A DNA stretch of 47,530 nt from Bacteroidales bacterium (GTDB lineage Bacteria; Bacteroidota; Bacteroidia; Bacteroidales; Bacteroidaceae), in assembly GCA_030528715.1 (NCBI GenBank), contig JAUMYJ010000006.1, positions 1 to 47,530 of the forward strand, in the 5' to 3' direction. Below, in pieces: positions 7,814 through 17,249 of the stretch. Under the pieces are notes generated by a model that worked only from the letters and a program-made list of their open reading frames with translations, had not been told where the DNA came from and did no database searches. A program made the translations under genes and the position numbers. Position 1 is the first letter of the stretch. Each line of letters starts with the position of its first letter.

Positions 7814-8437
7814 TTATCGTTTTGTAGCCAAGAAACGACGTGCCGATTCGGCCGCTACGAGTAGGCCACCTGCACTCATGATAATATCCTTAATAACCAA
7901 ACGACCAGCAGCCGAGAGGTAAGGAAAACCATGATGTGGCGTAGGCAGGTCTCCCCCTAGGTTAGGCACCCAACATTCAGGTGTAGTAATCAGAAACGAA
8001 AGCGTCACGATACTCATGCCAAAGGTAAGCAACCCACCCAGCATGCCCAAGCGTGGGTACCAAATGCCCAGTAACACGAGTGTACCAATCAAGCAAATAG
8101 CGGCTCCAAGGCCATAGGCAAACACATAAGTACCATTGCTCTCATGCCAAGCGATGTTCTTCTGCACCATTTTGCCCTCTGGGTTCTTGTGCAAGACGTA
8201 TTCTTTAACCATCTCACCCTTATCATTCGGAGCATACTTATCCGAATTGTTATAAAGGAAACTCATAAAAGGGCTATTGCTCACGAAGTGAGCGATGCCA
8301 TCGGCCTCGTATTGACACACTTTGAGACCACCAATCCACGCCATCACTATAAAAATGGCTACACGCATGTAGTTGTAAAAATTGCGCTCGAACTTAACGA
8401 GCAGCTCACTGCACAATGTAAAAAGGTTATTAATCAT
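7814..8437 (-). CDS. DUF417 (YkgB/RclC-like) inner-membrane protein
   Basis: This 207-aa protein belongs to the DUF417 family, which includes E. coli RclC (YkgB), a membrane protein needed for resistance to reactive chlorine. It carries the family signature AWIGGLKVCQYEADGIAHFVSNSPFMSF near the N-terminus and GYPYLSAAGR-like FPYLSAAGRLVIKD near the C-terminus, with four predicted membrane helices. A loop of about 35 polar residues after the first signature (NSDKYAPNDKGEMVKEY and onward) is longer than in RclC. I chose the ATG at 8437 (MINNLFTL) because the extra 25 residues to 8512 look like leader sequence. It is monocistronic, and a redox role here is inferred only from the family. Confidence 0.85.
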   Translation of the reverse strand: MINNLFTLCSELLVKFERNFYNYMRVAIFIVMAWIGGLKVCQYEADGIAHFVSNSPFMSFLYNNSDKYAPNDKGEMVKEYVLHKNPEGKMVQKNIAWHESNGTYVFAYGLGAAICLIGTLVLLGIWYPRLGMLGGLLTFGMSIVTLSFLITTPECWVPNLGGDLPTPHHGFPYLSAAGRLVIKDIIMSAGGLLVAAESARRFLATKR

Positions 8438-8509
8438 ACTTCGATTATAATAGTGACAAAAATAGCATGTCCGTAACCCTCTAATGCTACCACATGCCTT
8501 GTATAGGTG

Positions 8510-8517
8510 CAAAAATA
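8510..8517 (-). promoter_or_regulatory. Candidate promoter of the DUF417 gene
   Basis: The minus strand reads TATTTTTG (TAnnTTTG type) about 73 bp before the ATG. A second TATTTTTG lies at 8457-8464, closer to the gene. Neither has a clear upstream TTTG box, so which one is used cannot be decided. The rest of the gap 8518-8640 shows nothing recognisable. Confidence 0.35.
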
Positions 8518-8647
8518 GGTAATTTCACTCAGCACTGAACCTTAAAAAGGATAAAAAACACAACTAATCATTAATGCCACCCTCCAAGATGCCTCCTAGA
8601 AACTCATAAATAGGGAATTGCCTACCTATGTATGAAACTTTTCTTAC

Positions 8648-8655
8648 TATCTTTG
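8648..8655 (+). promoter_or_regulatory. Candidate promoter of the macroglobulin gene
   Basis: TATCTTTG fits TAnnTTTG. Transcription would start near 8662, which lies downstream of the first in-frame ATG at 8632. This supports the later start at 8773, giving a leader of about 110 nt. No good upstream TTTG box is seen at the standard distance. Confidence 0.4.
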
Positions 8656-8772
8656 CAAGTAGTTATGCGCTTTTTTGAGGCATACATTCACGCAGGTATT
8701 CTCATTTTAGAGTGGCGTCTATTGTATGTAAACGCTAAACGCATTTTTCAAGACAAAGAAGTATCTCTCCTC

Positions 8773-11700
8773 ATGACACAACAAGGCCTCTTTTCGTTTC
8801 CTACGACTCACCGCGTCAAATATCGCCATCTGTCCTTACTACTGATAGGCCTTGTGTCAATCAGTACACTCCACGCTCAGAGCTATCCTAAACTATGGCA
8901 GGCCGTGTACCAAGCCACACAAGACGACCTACCACGCAGTGCTATAAACAATATAGATAAAGTGGCCACCAAAGCTAGGAGTAAAGGAGATAAAGGGCAG
9001 GTGGTCAAAGCAGCTTTGGTGCGTGCTCAAATTACGCAAGGGCTATCAGCCGATAGCTTACCACAAACTCTCGCACGACTAGAAACTTTAATTAGCCAAA
9101 CAGACGATGTGGGTGTTCAAGCCATGATGCACCTAGCATTGGCAAAATGTCAAGAGGAAAATTATAGTCTTTTTAGCACGCAGCGCGACAGCCTTGTACG
9201 CATGCATCTCAACGAAGTAGCCACACGCCTACCATACCTCTTGCACCTACGCGCTAAAGACTATTTGCCAGCCGTAGAGCGTCAGCAAGATGCAACCATA
9301 AAAAAGCAGCCTGATCTATTTCATGGCGACCTACTCCATGCCGTAGCTGCCGAGTGGTTGGCGGCGCAGCCCATACGTCTCTACACAAGCGATAGCCTCT
9401 ATCGACACGTGATGAACATTTATACTGCAGTTGGTAACAATGATGCTGCTGCATACCTCCACTACCAATGGCTCGTGCAATACGCTCGCCCTCACAAAGC
9501 AAGTACCACATGGGCACACTGGGCAGAACATTACCGCAACACACAAGTGGCTCCACTCTTTTGGGTAGCTTGGGCAGAACAAAACAGCTGGCGTCACGCT
9601 CACGACAAGCTACAATGGGCTAAGACACACTACAAAAAGTCACCTTTTATCAGTGCTATCCACAACCATATAGCCCAAGCTACGGCACCAGCTATCGCAC
9701 TAGAACTTCCCGAAATCGTATCGACCACCGCTGGAGAAGCACGCTATACTGCACGCTGTCGAAACATCAAAAAGCTACGACTACGCCTCTACCATACCCC
9801 CTATACAACACTTAGCAAACGACCAGAGAAGATTGGTAAGAGCGAAACATTAGCAGCAGAGTGGACACTCGATGTGCCACGCGATAGTATGGCCGACTTT
9901 GTTGATGCACCACTGACCATTCAATGGCCTACACAGCCAGGCATCTATCGTGCTGTATTGATAGGCGACAAGCTCAACACACAGCACTTTGTACACATTA
10001 CCGACTTAGCGTTGCTGCGCATAAATACACCAAAACACACACGCTTTGTGAGCGTTAATAGGCAAAGTGGAGTAGCCATACCGCACACCACACTCACAGC
10101 CTACGACCGTGATGGCAAGCAGCTATGGCAAGATAGCACCAACAGCGAGGGTGAACTACTGACAGACGACACACACGAGTACCATAGCATCGCCATCAGC
10201 CGTGGTAACGACCAAGCTGCTCCCCTTATTTACATATACCATAAGCCACAAAGAGCTAGCTACGACGAAACCGCAAACAATAACTCACAGAGAGGAACTC
10301 TGAGCGAGCTACCATTGCAGCTACACCTCAACACCGACCGAAGCCTTTATCGCCCTGGGCAAAAGCTCTACGTGAGTGGTGTTGTATTTAGAAGTAACAA
10401 TGATGATGCTACGGCAGTGGCCAACATACGTGTACCCATCAGTATTCGTAATGCTCAAATGGCAGTGGTACATCGCGACACTATCACAAGCGATAAGTTT
10501 GGTACATTTGTCGCCACATTCACGCTCCCTTCTACGATACTTGCAGGAGCACTTTATATTGACACGCCCCATGGCACACACGAGTGCAAGGTAGAGGCAT
10601 TCAAAGCGCCCAGCTATGAGGTAAAACTAGATAGCATCGTAGGCTCACCAAAGGCAGGAGAACGTATCGTGTTACGTGGAGCAGCTCTTGGCTTCGATGG
10701 TGCCCCCATCGTTGGTGCTAAAATATCTATAAATCTTGCCACCCAACCTTGGCCTTGGTGGCGCAATAACAACAGCGAGCCTTATAGCACACAAGCTTAT
10801 GCTACAACCGATGCCGAGGGAGTCTTCACAAGCGAAGTAACCTTAGCTCCGAGCCTAGAAGACGACTACTTCATGCGCTATAAACTTACGGCCGAAGCTA
10901 GCAGCCCTACGGGCGAAGTACAACGTAGTGAATACGAGTTTAGCATAAACAGCCACCCTCGCCAGCTCTTTGCAGAATGGCCCAAACAAGTAAGACAAGA
11001 CAAACTCCCTAGCATCACTTACCACCTCTTGGGGAGCACAGGAAAACCATTACATAGCCAAGGAACGCTTGACGTCTATGCTCTGAATGATAGTACCAGC
11101 CCCATAGCGACACAAGCATTTACCGCAGCACACCCCTTTACACCCACACTTCTGAGCAAACTGCCACAAGGGCAATACCGCATCGTTGCTCACGTAGCTG
11201 CACAAAACGAACTTCCAGAGGCACGCCATGAGATAACATCTATCACCTTGTTTGACCCAATGGCCAAACAAGCAGCAGCACCACTTGTACTCTATCGTAG
11301 CGCACCCGATGAACAGCTACAAACAGCAGAGTTTATCATAGGCTCTAATCTTCCAGACGCTACCCTCTATTATACACTAGCAAGCTACGATGGTAAAGTA
11401 GAACGCCATGAGCGCATTGCTCTTAAAGGTGGCTATGCTCACCTACCACTCACTTATACCGAAGCTTTCGGAGAAAGTGCCACACTGCATGTTGCCTTTC
11501 ATGCACAGCAAGGCGATAGTAGTTATAACACCCTATCGTCTATCCGCGTAGCACGCCCATTTATAGACAAAACATTGCACTACCGCTGGGAACGTTTTGT
11601 AGACAAAGTGCGACCAAGCGACCAAGCACAATGGCAACTACGCTTAATGGATAGTGAGGGCAAGCCTGTAGAAGCTAATCTCATGTTGAGCGTATCTGAT

Positions 11701-14478
11701 GCTAGTGTCAATACACTCTTTGACAACTATCGTCCTTTTCAGCTCAATCGTTGGCGTCACTTTACATTCATCAGCGACACATGGGCACTAACAACTCCCA
11801 CACTGCATAGGTATACTGCTAGCCAGTACCCTACCCTATACCCAACAATAGCACCACTACGCTATACTCTACCACTACTGAGCTACGAGCTCTACCGACC
11901 TACTGCCACCCGTATGGTGCTGCGTGGCATGCCCACAGCATTAGCAGGTGCACTAGATAGCTATGCAGCTGAGGCCTCAATCATAGCTAAAGAACCGATG
12001 GGTGCTATCAAGCGTGCCAGCAAAGCGCTAACAGTTCATACGCCAATCAACATACCTAAACTACGCAGCGATTTTAGCCCCACAGCCTACTACAACGGCC
12101 AGCTACGTACAGACAAAGAAGGACGTGCAAGCATTAGCTTTACCCTACCACATAGTGCTACGACGTGGCAAGTGCGTGGCCTTGCCACAACAGCCGACAT
12201 GTGCTACGTTAGTTTCGACACAACACTCGTGGCACGTCCTGACATCGCCATTCGTAGCAACCTACCACGCTTCGTTTACGAGTCTGATAGCGTGAGCTTC
12301 ACAGCCACATTCCTAAACACAAAGACAATACCTCTTGACGTACGCAATACAATAGAGGTGCGCAATGCCGACAATGGTGTGGTACTAAACACACAGCACT
12401 GGAAAGGTTCGCTAGCCGCAAATGCACAAGCCGAAACTACCATCAGCTGTCGAGCACCACAAGGTGTATCGGCTCTTAAAGTACGGATATGGGCAGAGGG
12501 GAAGACGTATAGTGATGGCGAGGAATACACCATTCCCATCTATCAACAAAAGACTACACAAGTGGTACGTACTGCCCTACCATTAGACAAAGCAGGCATA
12601 CACACTCTACTACTAGATACACTAGAAGCCCCGATAAGTGGCACACTTACGAGCCGGCAGCTCACACTCACAAGCAATCCCGCATGGCTCGCCGTAATGT
12701 CGCTACCCACCATGGCCAATGCACGCTACCACGATGCCTATACACTAGCCAATACACTCTATGCAGCCACACTCACACAGCATATTATACAAACGCAGCC
12801 ACACGTAGCACGTGCCATCAATACGTGGCAAGAACTAGGCAATAAACTGCCACAAAACTTACAACACAAAGCACAACTTGCCGGCACAACGCTCAATGAC
12901 ACGCCTTGGCTGAGCGAAGCTAACGACGCCACGACTCAAATCAAACACTTGGCTACCTTCGCCAAGCCCAACATCTCACGTAATGCTTTCGACCGCGCCT
13001 TAGCCGAGCTCGCTCAACTGCAAGATGAATATGGTGGTTTTAGCTGGTGTCAAGGTATGCCTACCAGTCCCTATATCACTGCACAAGTGGCTTTACAGCT
13101 AGCACGCATGCAATACCTCACGCAACGCGATGTAGCCACCTACAACTACGACCAAGCCATGGCCTATCTCTACCGCACAGCCAGCCAATGGTATGCAGAC
13201 TACAAAGCCAAGCGCACTACCGATGTACCACAATGGCTTACAGACTACCTATATATCTATGCCACCACACGCCGCACATTTACAAAGAAGCAAGGCGAAC
13301 TGGCTAACCACATCATGGACATCATACAGGCCAAAGGCATAGCTATTGACTTACAACAAAAGGCTAAGGTGGCCACCATATTACACCACCTAGGGCACAA
13401 AGTAGCTGCCACCAAGCAGCTACACAGCCTACAACAACACCTCGTGCACAAGCCTGGCTATGGCACCTACTACGACGCGACAAATAGTAGCTACAATCGC
13501 AACAGCATTGGTACACAAGTAGCCGCACTAGACGCCCTACGCACCCTAGGTGAGCTAACACTCGAAAATCAAGAGCAAATGCGCCTATGGCTCGTGCAGC
13601 AACGTCGTGCACAGCAATGGCCAGATGCCGTAGCCACGGCCGAAGCAGTGCACACTTTACTGCAAGGACACGATGAGCTAGTACGTCCCAAGGTCAATAC
13701 CAAATCGGCCAAAGCAGCGCAAGAGGAGGCCAACAACAAACGCCAAAAAGACAATTCCGTACCCAGCGACAGTATAGCCAAGCCTGCCACACGCTTGCAA
13801 CTCGTAAACCTAGACGAGACTACTACACCTATTTACTATACCTTTGCAAAGGGCAAGCAAACGCTCGCCACCAATAGCGGTATACGCGGGAGTGAAACCA
13901 ACAGCTTAGGCTATATTGAGACACGCTTTAATGCCTCAGATATAGCCCTACAAGCCACTACACTCAAACTTCAAAAGACAAACAATCACTTTGCCTACGG
14001 CACCCTATACAGTAGCTATGCCTTACCCTTAGCTAGTACTACTGCACAAGCCACTGGCCTAGCCCTATCGCGACGCTTAGAATATTGGAATGGCCAAACG
14101 TGGCAAGCTACAGAGACCGATAGCACAAGCCTAGCCACTCTGCAACGCTTCAAGCCACTACGCCTACGTCAGGTGGTAACCATAGTGGCCGAGCAGACTT
14201 ATAGCTTTGTGCGTATTGACGCACCACGTAGTGCGGCAGCAGAACCTACACAACAGCTCTCGGGCTTTAGCTATCAAGGCGGAACACCCCACTACCGCAG
14301 TGTGGGCGATGCTGGCACGACCTATTTCGTAGAGCATTTGACTAAGGGCACACATCACTTTATTGAGGAGTGGTACATCAGCCGTACAGGAGAACTCCAA
14401 TGGCCTGCAACGCAAGCAACGTGCCTATTTGCCCCCGAGTTTTCAGGCCAAACAGCAGGTCAATGGCTACGCTTTTAA
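8773..14478 (+). CDS. Bacterial alpha-2-macroglobulin without thioester motif
   Basis: The 1901-aa protein is a bacterial alpha-2-macroglobulin, a family of large periplasmic or outer-membrane protease traps. The ATG at 8773 gives a clear signal peptide: hydrophobic LSLLLIGLVSIST, cleavage near HAQ|S, and no lipobox, so it is probably soluble. Macroglobulin MG domains are visible (LHLNTDRSLYRPGQKLYVSG is MG2). The central A2M domain follows (ATTWQVRGLATTADMCYVSFDTTLVARPDIAIRS in two parts), and then an alpha-toroid domain (QDEYGGFSWCQG). Where thioester-containing homologues have CxEQ, just after NPAWLAVMSLP (about residue 1318), this protein has YHDAYTLANT, so Cys, Glu and Gln are all absent. 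It cannot trap proteases covalently by a thioester. The gene stands alone; no pbpC is adjacent. Confidence 0.9.
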   Translation: MTQQGLFSFPTTHRVKYRHLSLLLIGLVSISTLHAQSYPKLWQAVYQATQDDLPRSAINNIDKVATKARSKGDKGQVVKAALVRAQITQGLSADSLPQTLARLETLISQTDDVGVQAMMHLALAKCQEENYSLFSTQRDSLVRMHLNEVATRLPYLLHLRAKDYLPAVERQQDATIKKQPDLFHGDLLHAVAAEWLAAQPIRLYTSDSLYRHVMNIYTAVGNNDAAAYLHYQWLVQYARPHKASTTWAHWAEHYRNTQVAPLFWVAWAEQNSWRHAHDKLQWAKTHYKKSPFISAIHNHIAQATAPAIALELPEIVSTTAGEARYTARCRNIKKLRLRLYHTPYTTLSKRPEKIGKSETLAAEWTLDVPRDSMADFVDAPLTIQWPTQPGIYRAVLIGDKLNTQHFVHITDLALLRINTPKHTRFVSVNRQSGVAIPHTTLTAYDRDGKQLWQDSTNSEGELLTDDTHEYHSIAISRGNDQAAPLIYIYHKPQRASYDETANNNSQRGTLSELPLQLHLNTDRSLYRPGQKLYVSGVVFRSNNDDATAVANIRVPISIRNAQMAVVHRDTITSDKFGTFVATFTLPSTILAGALYIDTPHGTHECKVEAFKAPSYEVKLDSIVGSPKAGERIVLRGAALGFDGAPIVGAKISINLATQPWPWWRNNNSEPYSTQAYATTDAEGVFTSEVTLAPSLEDDYFMRYKLTAEASSPTGEVQRSEYEFSINSHPRQLFAEWPKQVRQDKLPSITYHLLGSTGKPLHSQGTLDVYALNDSTSPIATQAFTAAHPFTPTLLSKLPQGQYRIVAHVAAQNELPEARHEITSITLFDPMAKQAAAPLVLYRSAPDEQLQTAEFIIGSNLPDATLYYTLASYDGKVERHERIALKGGYAHLPLTYTEAFGESATLHVAFHAQQGDSSYNTLSSIRVARPFIDKTLHYRWERFVDKVRPSDQAQWQLRLMDSEGKPVEANLMLSVSDASVNTLFDNYRPFQLNRWRHFTFISDTWALTTPTLHRYTASQYPTLYPTIAPLRYTLPLLSYELYRPTATRMVLRGMPTALAGALDSYAAEASIIAKEPMGAIKRASKALTVHTPINIPKLRSDFSPTAYYNGQLRTDKEGRASISFTLPHSATTWQVRGLATTADMCYVSFDTTLVARPDIAIRSNLPRFVYESDSVSFTATFLNTKTIPLDVRNTIEVRNADNGVVLNTQHWKGSLAANAQAETTISCRAPQGVSALKVRIWAEGKTYSDGEEYTIPIYQQKTTQVVRTALPLDKAGIHTLLLDTLEAPISGTLTSRQLTLTSNPAWLAVMSLPTMANARYHDAYTLANTLYAATLTQHIIQTQPHVARAINTWQELGNKLPQNLQHKAQLAGTTLNDTPWLSEANDATTQIKHLATFAKPNISRNAFDRALAELAQLQDEYGGFSWCQGMPTSPYITAQVALQLARMQYLTQRDVATYNYDQAMAYLYRTASQWYADYKAKRTTDVPQWLTDYLYIYATTRRTFTKKQGELANHIMDIIQAKGIAIDLQQKAKVATILHHLGHKVAATKQLHSLQQHLVHKPGYGTYYDATNSSYNRNSIGTQVAALDALRTLGELTLENQEQMRLWLVQQRRAQQWPDAVATAEAVHTLLQGHDELVRPKVNTKSAKAAQEEANNKRQKDNSVPSDSIAKPATRLQLVNLDETTTPIYYTFAKGKQTLATNSGIRGSETNSLGYIETRFNASDIALQATTLKLQKTNNHFAYGTLYSSYALPLASTTAQATGLALSRRLEYWNGQTWQATETDSTSLATLQRFKPLRLRQVVTIVAEQTYSFVRIDAPRSAAAEPTQQLSGFSYQGGTPHYRSVGDAGTTYFVEHLTKGTHHFIEEWYISRTGELQWPATQATCLFAPEFSGQTAGQWLRF

Positions 14479-14504
14479 CGAGACTTCCCAACCCAGCCAG
14501 AAAC

Positions 14505-14542
14505 ATCTGCCCCGCTACGTGTCTAGGCCTAGCGGGGCAGAT
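14505..14542 (+). terminator. Terminator-like hairpin after the macroglobulin gene
   Basis: A 13-bp GC-rich stem (arms 14505-14517 and 14530-14542, ATCTGCCCCGCTA) with a 12-nt loop lies 26 bp after the stop codon. No T-run follows, so it may stabilise the transcript end or act with Rho. Confidence 0.6.
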
Positions 14543-14617
14543 ACTATATAGCTCAACCTTGAACTCACAGCACGACATAAGCTAAGCTGATATAAAACCA
14601 AAACTCTGTACCACGTC

Positions 14618-14680
14618 GTGGTACAATTGTATCTAGACGTGGCACAAACGTATCGCAACACGGCACACTACTTTGAGTCA
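14618..14680. repeat. Family C 21-bp degenerate tandem repeat, locus 1
   Basis: Three contiguous 21-bp units begin at 14618, 14639 and 14660, each with GTGG/ACGG then [TC]ACA. The middle unit, with GGCACAAACGTATCGC, matches units at 21399-21494. A short inverted repeat (TGTACCACG, its complement at 14618-14626) overlaps the left edge. The array is noncoding and sits between two convergent terminators. Confidence 0.65.
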
Positions 14681-14682
14681 AA

Positions 14683-14731
14683 AAACTGCTACGCTTGTAC
14701 CTAGTGGCTATTCGTACAAGCGTAGCAGTTT
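14683..14731 (-). terminator. Terminator of the binding-protein/rmuC group
   Basis: A perfect 18-bp stem (14683-14700 and 14714-14731) with a 13-nt loop is followed on the minus strand by a run of six T. It lies 13 bp past the stop of the binding-protein gene, a textbook intrinsic terminator. Confidence 0.85.
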
Positions 14732-14744
14732 CTCTTACATCTAT

Positions 14745-15872
14745 CTAGTTTAAGGGAGCAAAGTAGCGCAATGTATCCGTAGGCAATAACCTAGGGTGTG
14801 CTATACGCACAAGGTCGCGCAATAACAGATGAGGGGCAAAGGGCGTTTCATCATAGTAGGGTATAACAGCAGTATTGCAACCATAAACACCACGCTGCGC
14901 AAAAGCTGCAATATAGGGAGCGATAGAGAGATCTTGACTTAACTGTGTCATAGTATAGGGAGTAGCACGCTGATAGTAGCGAATAAGCCAACGTGTGGCA
15001 TCGCTATGCAACAATGCTTGCTCAGCAGTTGTAATAATACTCCCCATAGTACTATCGGCTGCATAGGCGTAGTGTAAGCCAGCGTCAGCTAATAAGGACG
15101 CCACATAGCTACGGCCACCAGGAGTATACCATGTACCACTCATAGGTAAGTCAATGAGTACCTTAGGACGTTCGGAAACACCTTGTACTAAAATACGCAG
15201 GCTATCGTAAGCCTCCTCTATACGAGCAAATAAACTATCCGCCACATCGGGCACACCATAGAGTAACCCATAGAAACGCACCCATTCGGCACGTGCCAAA
15301 GGAGTTGGCTCCATATAGTCGGCACACCATACGGGCGAGAGGCGAAGTGTATGGAGTAGTTGGTCTTTTTCTCCTTCGAGGGGTGAGAGTAGCACAGCAT
15401 CGGGACGGAGCGTAGCAAGATACTCGCTATTAGGTCGATGGCTAGAGCCGAGATCGCCCACAGTCTGCACACGCAATTGATTATGCACTTCGGGTAGCAT
15501 GATAAAAGCTGTGTCGGCCACAGCAGCAACTTTACCAAGCACTCCCAAACGGTAGAGCAGGCCACAATGCACAGAGGTAAAGACAGCCGTGCGGTGCAAA
15601 GGAGTACGCAGCACTATGCCACTAGGCAGGCTATCGGGCAATACACTATCGATAGGAACAAGCACATAGGTAGCAAGCACGGTGCCAGGGCTCCAAGGAT
15701 TAGCCACCGTAACTTGTGTATAGCCATCACCCTCTGTTTTACTAAGTAGCGTAGCATAGCGATAGCCCGCAGCAGGCGCATGTGCCAAGTGGTGCGTGTG
15801 GCAGCCCAATAAAACTAAGGCTACGACACTTATTGCAATGAAGCGTAAGATGGTATCTAAATAATACATCAA
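14745..15872 (-). CDS. Lipoprotein of the siderophore/cobalamin-binding family (BtuF/FecB-like)
   Basis: The 375-aa protein resembles periplasmic substrate-binding proteins of iron-siderophore and vitamin B12 ABC importers. It has a lipoprotein signal with lipobox LLGC (Cys24). Fold-level marks are TPLHRTAVFTSVHCGLLYRLG, VGDLGSSHRPNSEYLATLRPDAVLLSP and PRPKVL-like SERPKVLIDLPMSGTWYTPGG, which match the two lobes and the linking helix. No permease or ATPase gene is adjacent; it instead overlaps rmuC by 4 bp and is probably co-transcribed with it. Ligand identity cannot be told from the sequence. Being lipid-anchored and unlinked to a transporter, it may serve a transporter encoded elsewhere. 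Confidence 0.8.
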   Translation of the reverse strand: MMYYLDTILRFIAISVVALVLLGCHTHHLAHAPAAGYRYATLLSKTEGDGYTQVTVANPWSPGTVLATYVLVPIDSVLPDSLPSGIVLRTPLHRTAVFTSVHCGLLYRLGVLGKVAAVADTAFIMLPEVHNQLRVQTVGDLGSSHRPNSEYLATLRPDAVLLSPLEGEKDQLLHTLRLSPVWCADYMEPTPLARAEWVRFYGLLYGVPDVADSLFARIEEAYDSLRILVQGVSERPKVLIDLPMSGTWYTPGGRSYVASLLADAGLHYAYAADSTMGSIITTAEQALLHSDATRWLIRYYQRATPYTMTQLSQDLSIAPYIAAFAQRGVYGCNTAVIPYYDETPFAPHLLLRDLVRIAHPRLLPTDTLRYFAPLN

Positions 15873-17170
15873 TCTAAAGATTGGGGTAAGTTTTGCTCTG
15901 TGGAGGCAGCTACATCAAAAAGCTCGAGGGGCTGTTCTAGCTGCTGCAAATCTTTGACATCAAATGTACGCTGAGGTGTTAGGCCTAGCGTGCGCCAACC
16001 TTCAAGCTGGCGTAGAATATTTCCCTGCCCCGTGGCAAGTTGCCCCTTAGCTAATCCAAGCTCGACTAGCACGCCTTTGAGTCGTGTCTCTACTTTATTA
16101 AAAGTGCGTGCAAAGGTCACAAACTTATCATAGACCTTACGCGCTGAGTCAAATACCTCTTGCACATTTTGTTGCTGCTGTTGTGCTTGATTAAGGTGAT
16201 AGGCCAGCTGCAAGGTCATCAGCAGATTGCTCGGATTGAGCAAAATAACCTGCTTAGCATATGCATACTGTGAGAGCTGGGGATTGGCTTGTATGGCCGC
16301 AAGATAAGCAGCTTCATTGGGAATGAACATCAGCACAAAGCCTATCGCACCATGTACGTATTTAGGATATTGCTTAGCACTGAGCTCGTCTATATGTCGC
16401 TCTACGGATTGCAGATGGGCTTTGAGTGCTCTCTGCTCTTCTTCGGTCGTTGTGGCTATATGATAATCTACATAAGCCGTGAGTGAAACCTTTGCATCAA
16501 TCACGATACAAGCACTATCAGGTAGGCTTACGATAACATCGGGACGTAGTTCGTTGCCCTTAGCTCCTTTTACACTATACTGTGTATCATAGTCACGCCC
16601 CTTGGTAAGTCCACTACTTTGCAATAGATTTTCTAGGATACCCTCGCCCCAATCACCCTGTTTTTTGTTATCACCTCGCAAGGCATTGGCCAAGGCCTGT
16701 GCTTCATGTCCAATTTCAAGCGAGCGTTCTAAAATATGCTTTACATTAGCATCTAGTTTAGCTTGCCCCTCAATGTAGTTTTTCTGAAACTGCTGTATGC
16801 TTTGGCTAAGCGGTTGAAGCAGTTCATCTATCTGTTGGCGATTGCTCACGCGTAGGCGTTCACTTTGCTGATGTGCTACCTGCTCGGCGAGCTGCATCAC
16901 TTGGCGTTGCCATGCCTCGCGCTCTATGGCATGTTGCTCACGCAGCATGTGTTGCTGTCGCTCGCGGTCAGCAAGGAGGGTTTCGTAGTGCTCTGTAACT
17001 TGTGCTATGGTACGATCAGCTTGGCTATGCGCATGCGTGAGGTCGTTGGTAAGTTTGGCTAGTTCTGTCTCCTTTACTACTAGCGTTTTCTGCATCTGCG
17101 TTCTGCCCCAAAGCCAGCCTAAGACCAAAGTAATAATGGCCAATAAGAATGAAATCAAAATAGTCGTCAT
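15869..17170 (-). CDS. rmuC: DNA recombination protein RmuC homologue
   Basis: RmuC is a predicted membrane-tethered nuclease-fold protein that limits DNA inversion at short inverted repeats in E. coli. The 433-aa protein has an N-terminal membrane helix (about residues 2-19), a long coiled coil (about 25-130) and the RmuC domain with KQGDWGEGILENLLQSSGL, RPDVIVSLPDSACIVIDAKVSLTAY and FVLMFIPNEAAYLAA. DAKV and the surrounding acidic residues fit the PD-(D/E)xK-like core. It lies 79 bp after cvfB, with a 4-bp overlap with the next gene. This function is interesting given how many inverted repeats the window holds. Confidence 0.93.
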   Translation of the reverse strand: MTTILISFLLAIITLVLGWLWGRTQMQKTLVVKETELAKLTNDLTHAHSQADRTIAQVTEHYETLLADRERQQHMLREQHAIEREAWQRQVMQLAEQVAHQQSERLRVSNRQQIDELLQPLSQSIQQFQKNYIEGQAKLDANVKHILERSLEIGHEAQALANALRGDNKKQGDWGEGILENLLQSSGLTKGRDYDTQYSVKGAKGNELRPDVIVSLPDSACIVIDAKVSLTAYVDYHIATTTEEEQRALKAHLQSVERHIDELSAKQYPKYVHGAIGFVLMFIPNEAAYLAAIQANPQLSQYAYAKQVILLNPSNLLMTLQLAYHLNQAQQQQQNVQEVFDSARKVYDKFVTFARTFNKVETRLKGVLVELGLAKGQLATGQGNILRQLEGWRTLGLTPQRTFDVKDLQQLEQPLELFDVAASTEQNLPQSLD

Positions 17171-17192
17171 CGAGTTTGAAACTTAATGAGAG

Positions 17193-17226
17193 CAAGCGCA
17201 GGCAAACGTAAGTCTGCTCGCGCTTG
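17193..17226 (-). terminator. Weak hairpin between cvfB and rmuC
   Basis: A 7-bp stem CAAGCGC/GCGCTTG (17193-17199 and 17220-17226) can be extended by an inner GCA/TGC pair. No T-run follows. It may attenuate rather than end transcription into rmuC. Confidence 0.3.
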
Positions 17227-17249
17227 TAGTAACGATAAGGAATACGCTT

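Noticed and set aside
8632-8772. The longer start of the macroglobulin at 8632
   Set aside because: The candidate promoter lies within this extension, and the signal peptide begins only after the ATG at 8773.
14745-15872. A cobalamin riboswitch in front of the BtuF-like gene
   Set aside because: The gene overlaps rmuC by 4 bp and has no leader of its own. I see no B12-box-like sequence in the rmuC or cvfB leaders.
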